Source: Ampelomyces quisqualis (Eukaryota > Ascomycota > Dothideomycetes > Pleosporales > Phaeosphaeriaceae). From it: 64,000 bases of DNA. Position numbers and translations under genes: made by a program. The stretch is taken from the NCBI GenBank assembly GCA_018398575.1, contig JAGTXZ010000005.1, positions 1,550,001-1,614,000 of the forward strand, in the 5' to 3' direction. This document shows positions 37,834 through 47,538 of this stretch, piece after piece; the first letter of the stretch is position 1; every line of letters begins with the position of its first letter. The notes beneath the pieces are model-generated. The model saw nothing but the letters and a program-made list of their open reading frames with translations, ran no database searches and was not told where the DNA came from.

Positions 37834-40800
37834 ATAATAAGCTAAGCGTGTACGCTATTCTAGTAGGCAGTATACAATTATCTTCTACTAAAAACCTATT
37901 ATAGCCTATTAAGCTTAAGGACTTTAAAGACGTTACTAATAGTAACGCTACTAACGCGCTGCTGCAGCACTATAGAGGTAACTACACTATTAAGTTAGAA
38001 GAAGAAACTACAGCTTTCTATAGGCTGCTTTATAACCTCTTACTAAAGAAGCTAAGTGTACTACGCGACTACTTAGTAACAGCGCAGAGCCTAGGTTAGA
38101 TCTAAGAAAGTATAAGCTCTGCAGAAGCACCTATTCTATTTGTGCCTAAAAAAGATAGAACGCTACACCTTTACGTAGATTATTAAGGCCTTAACTAGGT
38201 TACTAAGAAGAATAGATTAGCTCTTTCCTTAATTAAAGAGACCCTTAATTAGCTCTGTAGATTAGTAAAGTTTACTAAGCTAAATCTTAAGAACGCGTAT
38301 TACTAGATTAGGATCTAGTAAAGTAATAAGTAGAAGATAGCGTTTTATACGTAATACAGCTACTTTAAGTATATAGTTATACTCTTTAGGCTAACTAACG
38401 CGCCTGCTATGTTCTAGAAGTATATTAATAAAGCCTTAGCTCTATATTTAGATATCTTTTGCGTTATATATCTTAATAATATTCTAATCTTTTTCTAAAA
38501 GAAAAAGAACTATTAGAAACAGGTAAGAAAAGTACTTGCTAAGCTAAGAGAATACAGTCTTTTTGTTAACTTAAAAAAGTGTACCTTTGCTACTAACTAA
38601 GTTAAGTTCCTAGAGTTTATTATGCGCCTTAATAGTATTATAATAGATCTAGAACAGGTTTGCGCAGTTATTAATTAGCCTACGCTAATATCCTTTAAGG
38701 ATGTTTAAGTCTTTTTAGGCTTTACAAACTTCTATTAACGCTTTATATAGAGCTTCTCTATTATTATTAGCTCTGTTACAGATCTTCTAAAGAGATTAGT
38801 CTAAGAAAGAAAGTCTAGTTCTTTTAACTAGCCTAACGCTATAGAAAAAGCAAAGCACTAGCTATACAATAGGTTTGCAACTGCACTTGTCCTACAGCAC
38901 TACAACTATATACTTCTATCTAAATTAGAAACTAATATCTTTATTTAAGGAGTAGTAGGTATCTTTTCCTAACTCTATACAGATAGAAACTAGCACTCTA
39001 TAGCCTTCTAGTTAAGGAAGCTTTTTCTTGCAGAAAGAAACTATTATATATATAACCTAAAGCTTCTTACTATTGTTATAGCAGTGTAGTACTAGCGTTA
39101 CTACGTTAAGAGGCTAGTAATTTAGTTAGAAATATAAACAGACTATAATAACCTACGCGGCTTTATAGGCACGTTAACCTTGTCTAAAAGACAGGCTAGC
39201 TAGGTAATAAAGCTAGCTGCTTATAACTTTAAGATTAAGTATTAGTCTAAAAAGACAAATTCTATAGATAGGCCTTTAAAACAACTTATAGATAACAGTA
39301 ATATGCTAGATATTTAACTATTAGATATATTGCTAGCACTATAAAAGAAGTTGCAGCTAGCAGAAACCTAAGCTAAGCTACTTAGTAAGAAGCTAGTGTT
39401 AGTAAAAAGCTAGATAACAGCTTAATAGTAAGTAGGCACTCTATATCTTAATAAAGATGTTTTTATAAGCCTAGCGCACAGTGTTAAGGCAACAGCTATA
39501 AGCTACAGCTCTAATTAGAAGATCTCTAAGAGTAGACTAGTAATAACCTAAAGAGTTACGCAGTTACAAAGCCTAGCGCACAGCGTTAAAGCAATAGCTA
39601 GAAGCTACAGCCCTAATTAGAAGATTCTTAAGAGCAGACTAGTAATAGCCTAAAGGGTTATGTAGTTATAAGTAAGACCTGCAGCCTTAAGAAAGTTAGC
39701 TTATAAAGAACTTTTTAAGTCCTTCTTTAAAATCTATATACAAGTATAATAGAATAACCTAGAAGTAGTTGCAATACGCAAGAACGTTAAATCTCTAGTA
39801 TCTGCCTATTAAGGCAATAGTAAACGCCTAAGGCACTAGAAGCTTAACGCTTTAGGTAGCCTTTAGTTTAAGAACTAATTATATATTCTACTAGAGCTAG
39901 CTCTTAAGGCTAAGCTTCTTAAGCTGTATTATAATAATCTACTTGCTAGCTATTTTAGGTAGGCTAAAACACTTAAGCTTGTAGCCTAATACTACTATTA
40001 GCCTAGGCTTAAGAAAGAGCTTAAGAAGTACATTAAATCTTACTTAGTGTACTAAAGCACAAAGTTACTTAAGCAGCGCCTTACTAGTGTGTTAAACGTG
40101 CTCTTCTAACCTTAAGAACTATAGTAAGAAATTATAATAGATTTTGTTATAGGCCTACTGCCTGCTAAGCACTACAGCGTTACGTATAACGCAATACTTG
40201 TTATAGTTAACAGGTATATAAAAATAGCTAAGTATATCTCTACACAAAAAATAGTTACTACCTTATAATTAGTAGATCTGTTTTTAGAACACGTTGTATA
40301 ATTCTTTAGCTTACCTAAAGGTATTGTATTAAACTAAAGAAGTATCTTTACTTTGTAGTTTTAGGTAGACTTCTACTTTATAGTAAAGGTAAAGCGCTAG
40401 CTTAGCACTACCTTCTATCTATAGACAGACAGCTAAACAAAACGCTAAAATCAAACGCTAGAGTAATACTTAAGAGCTTTTGTAAGTAATTAGCTAGATA
40501 ATTAAGTATACTTCTTGTTACTAGCAGAGTTTACTTATAATAATACTAAGCAGGCTACGTTAAGAATATTCTTATTCTTTGCCTACTATAAGTTTTACCT
40601 GCGCCTTAACTGCAAGCTAATAGCGCCTACTAAAGTTTCTAGCGTTAAAGAAAGGTTGTAAACGCTTATGTAAACTTAGGACACTCTAGCTAATTACTAG
40701 TATAAAACTTTACAATATTAAGAGTAATATTATAACAAAAGACATAGGCTCTAAGAGTTTAAACCTAGAGATATAATTCTCTTGTTAACAAAGTATCTAC

Positions 40801-41200
40801 GCCTGCGCAGCGCTAGCAGAAAGCTATTACTACACTAGATAGGCTCTTTCTTAGTAAAAGAGTAAATTAGCTTATAAGCTTTTAGGATCTTACTTCTATT
40901 GCATATAAGAATCTACCTAGTATTCTATACCTCCTTACTCTAGCTATTTGTAGCTAGAAAGAAAGAAGAGTTAACTTTACCTAGGCCTGTTAATCTAGAT
41001 AATAGCAAGAAGCTGTAACAACGCTATAAGGTTAAAGCTATATTAGTAAAGAGGCGCAATAGGCGTTTAGTAAATTACCTAGTAAAATAGAAAGGCTAGC
41101 CCTTAAAATATAACAAATAGGTTAATTAAAAAGATATAGATAAATTACTTATAGAGAAGTATAACTAGAGAGAAGATTAATTACTTATACAATTAATATA
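37834..41200 (+). pseudogene. Pol relic of gypsy element B (RT, RNase H, integrase, chromodomain)
   Basis: The plus-strand frame shows 'APILFVPKKDRTLHLYVDY' near 38,130, 'TKLNLKNAYY' near 38,275, 'LTNAPAMF' near 38,392, and the catalytic YLDD changed to YLNN at 38,469-38,480. 'FLGFTNFY' follows near 38,715, with RNase H behind it. The integrase core begins with 'IDFVIGLLPA' near 40,138. A chromodomain segment 'NYLVK..G.PLKYN' lies near 41,075. There is also an in-frame 102-bp tandem duplication at 39,468-39,671. Most breaks are TAG or TAA at positions where Gln or Trp is expected, consistent with RIP. Confidence 0.85.
39468..39671 (+). repeat. 102-bp in-frame tandem duplication inside pol of element B
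   Basis: The word AGCCTAGCGCACAG starts at 39,468 and again at 39,570, 102 bases (34 codons) apart. The two copies keep the same reading frame (SLAHSVKA... twice) between RNase H and the integrase. Confidence 0.8.
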
Positions 41201-41425
41201 CAAAAAAAAGAGAGAAAGAAAAACAAAAGAAAAAAAAAAGAGAAAAAAAGACATAGAAAGATAAGGGCGCCTTACTAGCGCACTGCTAGCGCTCTAGCAG
41301 CGCAGCTAAGTATAACTACTAGCTTAGCTTAAGAACTTATTATTATCCTTATTAGCCTTATAGAAGCTTAGAAAGCCTAGTAAATTATTACTAAGCCCTC
41401 TATTCTTTACCTCTTTCTGCTGTTT

Positions 41426-42240
41426 CTAAGAAATAATATTACCTAACTCTAATAGAACTTTGCTTCTTGCTAACGCTGTTGCAGCGCGCACTAAGTAACT
41501 TAATAGATCTAAGCTCTTAACGCGCTTAGACGTAAGCTCCTTAGCAGAACTAGCTAAAGCTAGGCGCTTCTTAGCCTTAGCCTTAGCTTTAGCTTTACTC
41601 TTGCCCTTCTTCTTAAAAGAAGGCATAGAGCTAGGGCTCTTCTAAGAAGAGGTTTTATTTCTATTTTTACTCCTACTACTACTACTACTCTTAGACCTAG
41701 GCTTAGACCTAGAAGAAAACTCTTCTCTCTCTATATTAAGGTTAGAGTTAAACTGCGTATTAGCCTTACTAAGAGAGAAAAAGTTAGCCTAGACGCTGTT
41801 AGAACGCTAGCGTAGCAACTGTAAAGAATAGGAAAAATAACTTACTTAAGCCTGTAGCAGGTTAAGAATACTTTTTACTATAGTAGATAGGCAGTTAGTT
41901 ACCTTAACCTGCAAAATCTAAATTTTATTACTTTTAGGCTAATAACAACTCTTATACTTAACTTCTGTGCGCAGAAAAAGCTCTACTAAGCTAGTCTACT
42001 AGCGCAGCGCTGTCTTTTACGCAGCAACTATAATAGGGTTAGAGTCTTTTTTAGTAGTAAGACGCTACTACTACTAGTAGATAGTATTCTAGCCTTTAAC
42101 AAAATTAGCAGAGACTTTAGAGTAAGGCTTCTACTTACCTTAGCAAAGGCTATAGTGCAGGCTACTAACTATAAGGTTATAATAAGTGCTAGTAAGCCTT
42201 AGGCTCTTAGTATAGCAAAGGTAAATTAAAATTGCTAACT
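41426..42240 (-). pseudogene. Antisense open frame in the 3' region of gypsy element B
   Basis: On the minus strand a frame of about 270 codons runs from about 42,240 to 41,426, broken only by a handful of TAG/TAA stops. Its C-terminal 66 codons (41,626-41,426) are fully open, start with ATG and begin with a Lys/Ala-rich repeat (KAKAKAKAKK). Upstream of that are a Ser/Arg-rich stretch and a segment that looks helical. It sits between the chromodomain and the 3' LTR, opposite to gag and pol. I do not recognise the product. It may be an accessory antisense gene of this retroelement family. Confidence 0.4.
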
Positions 42241-42663
42241 TAATATTAGAGACGCTACTGCAGCAAGTAATAGGCGTAGCCTAAGCACTAGGTTAGTAAC
42301 GTTACAACGCTAGTGTTACACTACTTATAAGAATAGTAAAAGTAGTAGGTAGAGTAGGTAAAGTACTTATAATAATTAATATAGGTGTAATAGAGTTGTA
42401 ACAGCGTAGAGCTAGTAGATAGTATAGTAGCAGAATAATACAGTTGTTACTAAAAGAATAGAAGAGATTACGCGCACAAAGTTTTGCTATATTTCTACTA
42501 TTACTATAGCTACTAGCTACCTCTTAGATTTACCTAGAGTTTTAGTCTTAGCATAATAACGTTCTTATAGCAAACAGCTCTATAATAACAATATTAGGCA
42601 TATGCTAACAAACCTAACATTATTAAATTACTAGAATAGTAATTCTAGAAAAGAAAGAATAAT

Positions 42664-42945
42664 TGTAAAAATGTTATAGTGTAGAGCTGTTAGCTATATA
42701 GTAACGCGCCTGCGCTATAATAACACTACTCTTGCGTTTTTACGCGTAGAACGCGTATAGCTGCCCTAGCGTCTTAACAGCGCTACGCTAGCGTAGACTT
42801 AGTATATTCTAGTTATAAGAATATATATCTTATTATATCTTTAAAAGAAGAGTTCTGCACTAAAGTTATAGAATAGAAATTAACTTACTTCTACTTGTAC
42901 TACTATTATTATCCTGTAACTTTGCTGCTATATAAACTTCTTATA
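42664..42945 (+). repeat. 3' LTR of gypsy element B
   Basis: This 282-bp partner of 28,120-28,401 is followed by GAAAG, the right half of the target duplication. It also matches the LTR at 464-740. Confidence 0.88.
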
Positions 42946-43790
42946 GAAAGTCTTATACAAAGACACTAATAATATAAGTAGGTCTAAATATAATATAATA
43001 TATAATAACTTATATAGAGTACTATCTATATACGTGTATATAAAGTATTAAGTAAGGTAAAAGATATTTTGCTAAAAGAGTACAAATATATAGATAAACT
43101 TATACTAGAATACTTTTATAAGGTAAATAAATAGCTATAGTTTAAGAACTATAGAAGTAGCTAGAGTATTATAGAAAAAGACGCATAGGAAGAATTTTTA
43201 ACACAGACCTATAATATTATAATTAAAAGTAATATACTTAACGTAATTACTTTAACTAAAGAGAAATAGCAACTAGAACTAGATAAGTGTAATAGGTTAG
43301 TGCAATAGTATAAAGAAGAAATAGAGTATTATTAAGTAGTTGTAAATAGTAGGCGTAGTAAATGTTATAATAACTTAATATACTTTTACTAGTATAACAC
43401 ATAGATACTATTAGGTTAGCCTTAATATAACGCAATAGTATAGACTACTATAGCAGATAGTATAGTACTAGCAGACATAGTATATAATTCTAATATAACT
43501 AACTAGTAAGATAGTTACTACTCTATAAGTAGTAGTAGTAGTTATAGCTATCTATATATAGAGCGCGTTATATACTTACTAATATATACTCTATAGAATG
43601 TTATGCCTAGTAGCTGCGTCTAGGCTAGCTTTCTTTTAAAGAAGTGTAATTTAACTATACTATATTTAATTAAAAAGCCTATATAACTAGACAAAAAGAA
43701 CTAGCTTAGTTAGCTTACGCTATAAGAGTGTAAATATATAGGTAGCTAGCTATAGTATATAGTTCTACTAGTACTGTAGTACTTAAAAGT
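42946..43790. other. RIP-mutated part of the outer element, right of gypsy B
   Basis: Plus-strand frames with mainly TAG/TAA breaks, Glu/Lys-rich at first, appear to continue the frame cut at 28,119. I could not assign a family. Confidence 0.35.
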
Positions 43791-43799
43791 TCTTAACTA

Positions 43800-44037
43800 T
43801 TAAATCTAGTAATACTAGTAATACTAGCAATACTAGCTACACTAGCAATACTAGCAATACTAGCAATATAAGCAATATAGGTAATATAGATAACTTACTA
43901 TTAGGTTACTATTAGGTTGCTAGCAACTAGAAGTAAGTAAAGTAACTTTAGCAAATTATCTAGTAGATAGTATTGCTGTTAGGCAGCTATAGGTTGCTGC
44001 AACTAGGCTAACTAGACAAATCTTAATTTTTCCTAAC
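43800..44037. repeat. Right terminus of the outer element with short ACTAGCAAT repeats
   Basis: Nine-base repeats of the ACTAGCAAT type fill about 43,806-43,890. The last 190 or so bases match the right part of the 844-bp foldback element (shared words CTAGAAGTAAGT, CAAATTATCTAGTAGA, and the TCCTAAC end) with RIP-type changes. Confidence 0.75.
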
Positions 44038-45700
44038 GTAGTTAAAGTTATAGTATAAGTAAAACACTTAGTGTTAATTATTATAGAAGTAATTGTTATT
44101 TTATTAATAATAGTATATATAGTTATAGGTTCTTTTTCTAGCTTTTTTTTTAAATTATTAAAATCTCTTATTCTCTTTTAGTATTGTATTACTATACTTT
44201 TGTCTATGCCTTTAGATAGAAGTTACTTGTTTTCTAAGCTTAGAGCGTCTTTTAATACGTTTTCTTCTTTCTTACTCTATATCTTAGCTAATATAGCTTT
44301 ACTAGTGTAGTGTCTTAACTTATTATAGTAGAGGTATACTAAGTTATTTTGCGTCTAGTAGCACTACTCTTCTATAGTAGCCTACTTTACTTTCTTCTTA
44401 TTAGAGGATTTTCTCTTAGTTCTTCTAGAATGTCCTCTTATAGGTTTCTAATCTATAGGTTTCCTAATGTTCTATCTTTTAGTATACTTACTACTAAGTT
44501 TTACTTTATATAAGTTTTCTTTAATAATTACTACTCTATCTATAAGGTTATAGATTTTCTATTTAGGTTTAGTTTTTATAAAGATTATTTTATCTTATAG
44601 ATCTAGCTAGATAGCACTTAAGTACCTTATTTTTAGGTTTACTTTATTATCTTCTTTGCTTATATTATAGGCTAGCCTTATAAACTCTGCGTTAAAGCTC
44701 TAGAAGAAGGACTTATTCTTTTAGATTATTTAGAGTTTTCTTTGCAATCTTTTATTATATAGCTTATTCTTAAATTAACTATCTAGGAAGTCCTAGAGTT
44801 TTTCTATAAAGTCCTAGAAGTTCTAGGTTACTTAAGATAAGGTTATACTAGCTACTAACTCTTTAAGGTAGTTAAAAATATAGCTAGCTTAAGACTCTAG
44901 TCTTATACTATTATATTCTAATCTATACTTTATTTAGGCCTTAAAGATATAGTAATCTTTTTAATTACTTTTATACACTTCTAAGTTAAAGACTTTATAA
45001 GTCTTTTAGAGTAAGAGAAAGCTTCTAAGAGAGTCTATATAAAGCTAGAGGCTTCTAGAGTTACTTAGGCTATAAGCCTTATAATTTATTCTTGTAGATT
45101 TTTTACTAGTAATACTAAGTCTAGATCTATACTTATAAGAGACTTTCCTTTCTTATTATTAGAAGGTCTAGCTACTAGAGCGTTATATACTTTCTGCTAG
45201 GCAGGCGCTTCTTTAAGGCTATTTAATAGCTATTATTTCTTAATCTATTATTTCTCTAAGTCTAAGAAGTTATTAATAATTATTTAATTAAACTTATCTT
45301 TAATAACTAACTTAGAGACACTATTACGCTCTATCTAGATAGCTTATACTATTATATTCTATACTATTATAGAAATAGTTACTTATTCTATACTAGAGGT
45401 TACTAATAGCTCTTTAGCCTAGTTAAGTTTAATAATTTTAATTGTAAGAGGTAGACTCTAAGAGTAGTTACTAAGAAATAAAAACGTAAATTTATATTCT
45501 ATTCTAATTGTTACTTAAGAAGTTTTTATAGCTTTAAGTTAGTCTAGTTTAGAGAATTTAGATGCTCTAGCCTAGGACTGTTTTTAGTGTTTTAGCCTAG
45601 AGGATTTTTAGCGTTCTAGTCCAGAACTCTTTTAGTGTTCTAGTTTAGTAGGCTAAGGTTTTTCTATAACTAAGAACTAACTAGGCAGTAGCCTGTTACA
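44038..45700 (-). pseudogene. Minus-strand Ty3/gypsy gag relic
   Basis: Read from about 45,100 down to 44,040, the minus strand shows a gag-type capsid ('YRLEYN...YIFNYLKEL') and a long Lys/Arg-rich linker. A zinc-knuckle-like segment near 44,320 (reading YLYYNKLRHYTSKA) has its cysteines changed to tyrosine. A 'INTKCFTYTIT' segment like the start of a retroelement protease follows near 44,070. The reading stops exactly at the terminus at 44,037, so the outer element appears to have landed in this gag-pol gene or to abut its remnant. The stretch 45,540-45,660 holds short repeats of the AGCCTAGAG/GTTCTAG type. Confidence 0.55.
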
Positions 45701-46558
45701 TATGTATAGAGATATAGTTTAAAAATATCTTTTCTATTCTAGTTAACGTATACAGTAAGTATAGAAGTAAATTAGCCTTAATGTCTAGAAGGCTTACTAA
45801 ACTTTAAAGCTTTATAACGTAACATAAAAAAATTATATTTAAATAAGCTTAGCTAGAAAAGCTAAAGTATATAGAGAGCTTTTAAATAATATACTATATA
45901 ACTAGTAACATTGTAGAATATAAGCTGTACAGTATAATACTCTTTCTAAGTCTTTTACTTGGACTAAGATTAAGGCTAACTGTTTTTAGGCAGATACACC
46001 CCTGTACTTGCTCTGTGCGTTAACTAGGGGGGAGAACATACTTTTGAAATGCACCTCCGTAGCGCTGTCTAAGGAGTGCTTAAGAACACGTTTTTGTAGT
46101 AAGCGAACTTGAGTTTTAATAAAGAAGTGAGTTCCCTATCTCTAGCTTTTACGGTTAACAAAGAGCCAAGATGCTTGGTCGACCGCGAATCACATACGTG
46201 TTGTGGATCTGCGGGGTCATGGATTGTCACCATCCATCGAGCAGTACAGCCGACAGGTACTGATGTGCACTCTTCCGAGCTTCTGAGCTCTTTCATCATT
46301 GCATCAAACTCATCAGGTATTCTCTGGCCTACATTCCTAACCGTTTGTTCAGACACTGCCGATATCAAGCCCGCGCATTGTCATCGGTTTCGAGACTTGA
46401 AATTACGCGACGTTGCACAACAACGCTCAAGTTCTCAACCACAACACGCATCGGCACTTGGAGTCGTCATAACAGCCATTGGACTCAACAAGCCCATCTT
46501 GACGCACTCCTTCTGCGTAGTCATTTCAGCAACTCTCCATTGACCATTGGCCTACAAC
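45701..46558. other. AT-rich to normal transition and promoter of the methyltransferase
   Basis: AT-rich relic ends abruptly near 45,985. The remaining 570 or so bases have normal composition. Short open frames on both strands (for example 46,069-46,368 minus) carry no motif and I do not call them genes. Confidence 0.5.
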
Positions 46559-47500
46559 ATGGCGTCACAAAACCAGGACCGTTTGCGCTCGCATTTTGCC
46601 TCGCTCGATCCTTCATCGCACGCCTCGGGGTGGGATTCGCTCTGGGCGGAAGGCACGTTCATTCCGTGGGATCGTGGCCATGCAAATCCTGCCTTGATTG
46701 ACCTCCTCGCCGCACCTTCCAAGCCACCGACATGCTCAGCTCCCAATCCAACCCCTGGCGCACCGAAGCCAGATACGCTCGATAGCGCTGGGATTGAGTT
46801 TCCCAAGAGACCAGCGAGGGCACTGGTGCCCGGCTGTGGCAAGGGATATGATGTAGTCTTGTTGGCGAGCTACGGATACGATACATATGGGTTGGAGGTA
46901 TCGAGCCATGCAACGGAGATTGCGAACGGGTATTTGAGCAACCCAGGCAAAGGCCCACTCGAGGGCGAATACGCAATCAAGGACACAAAAGTTGGCAGTG
47001 GCGTTATGAAGTGCTTGCACGGAGACTTTTTCGAAAACAGGTGGCTGGAACAGACTGGAGGCAGTGGTGGATTCGACATCATCTATGACAACACGGTATG
47101 TTGCGATGTGGTACAGAGCGTCAGGGACTGACATGGATAGTTTCTATGCGCTCTACCGCCTTCTTTGCGTCCTAAATGGGCTGCGCGGATAGTTGAGCTT
47201 CTCTCCCCTGACGGCGTTCTGATCTGCCTCGAGTTCCCCACGCACAAGCCGGCCACCTCGGGCGGTCCGCCATGGTCTCTGCCACCAACGGTATATCAGG
47301 AGTTGTTGAAGCGTCCTGGCGAGGACATATCGTATGACAACAGTGGTGTGGTCGTGGCGACTGACCGGGATGAGAGCGGAAGTGCTCTGAGACGCGTTGC
47401 ACATTGGACACCGAAGCGGACGCACAATATAGCAATCATTAATGGCGTCATACGGGACTGCGTGAGCGTATGGCGGCATAAAAAAGTAGTTGCTGGTTGA
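46559..47500 (+). CDS. TPMT-family thiol/halide S-methyltransferase-like protein
   Basis: This is a SAM-dependent methyltransferase of the thiopurine methyltransferase family, close in pattern to plant and fungal thiol or halide methyltransferases; the substrate is unknown and it is probably cytosolic. Exons are 46559-47095 and 47141-47500, with a 45-nt intron (GTATGT...ATAG), giving 298 residues. The N-terminal signature GWDSLWAEG..IPWDRG lies at about residues 24-40. SAM-binding motif I, LVPGCGKGYD, is at about 89-98 and is followed by the acidic residue of GLEVS. The segment FDIIYDNTFLCALPP, which spans the intron, matches the family's conserved motif. A Pro-rich insertion at about 53-82 separates the N-terminal signature from motif I. 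The ATG at 46,559 is the only in-frame one near the start. The gene converges with the OTU gene, the two stops lying 38 bases apart. Confidence 0.88.
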
Positions 47501-47538
47501 CGCAGCCTCCCCTTGAGGCCTGGCAACATGGAAGCCCT

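Larger units (their letters stand above)
28120..42945 (+). mobile_element. Ty3/gypsy LTR retrotransposon, element B (interrupted by element A)
   Basis: It is bounded by 282-bp LTRs at 28,120-28,401 and 42,664-42,945. The 5-bp flanks are AAAAG on the left and GAAAG on the right, a target duplication with one RIP-type transition. Removing element A (30,017-37,833) and one copy of its 5-bp target duplication leaves about 7.0 kb. Gag with a CCHC-type knuckle precedes pol in the order reverse transcriptase, RNase H, integrase, chromodomain, all on the plus strand. RIP has broken every frame, so it is inactive. Confidence 0.88.
10321..44037. mobile_element. Putative large Plavaka-type DNA transposon, RIP-inactivated, interrupted by nested retroelements
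   Basis: The left end GTTAGAAAAACACAACG at 10,321 and the right end ...TTTTTCCTAAC at 44,037 are inverted copies of the ends of the 844-bp element at 35,669-36,512. The left 95 or so bases and the right 190 or so bases match that element's two ends, differing mainly by RIP transitions. Between them, outside the nested gypsy elements, lie about 18.9 kb that include a decayed Plavaka-type transposase on the plus strand (22.4-24.0 kb), other decayed frames and four tandem-repeat arrays. The assignment of both ends to one insertion is inference: I see no matching target duplication at 10,320 and 44,038, and the ends could belong to two separate copies. Confidence 0.5.

Noticed and set aside
10321..44037. 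A Starship-type element with a tyrosine recombinase captain
   Set aside because: I could not find a convincing DUF3435-like tyrosine recombinase near either end. The recognisable recombination gene is Plavaka-like, and the ends are inverted repeats.
46069..46543. Open frames on both strands just right of the AT-rich block
   Set aside because: They overlap each other, have no motif, and lie in the promoter region of the methyltransferase.
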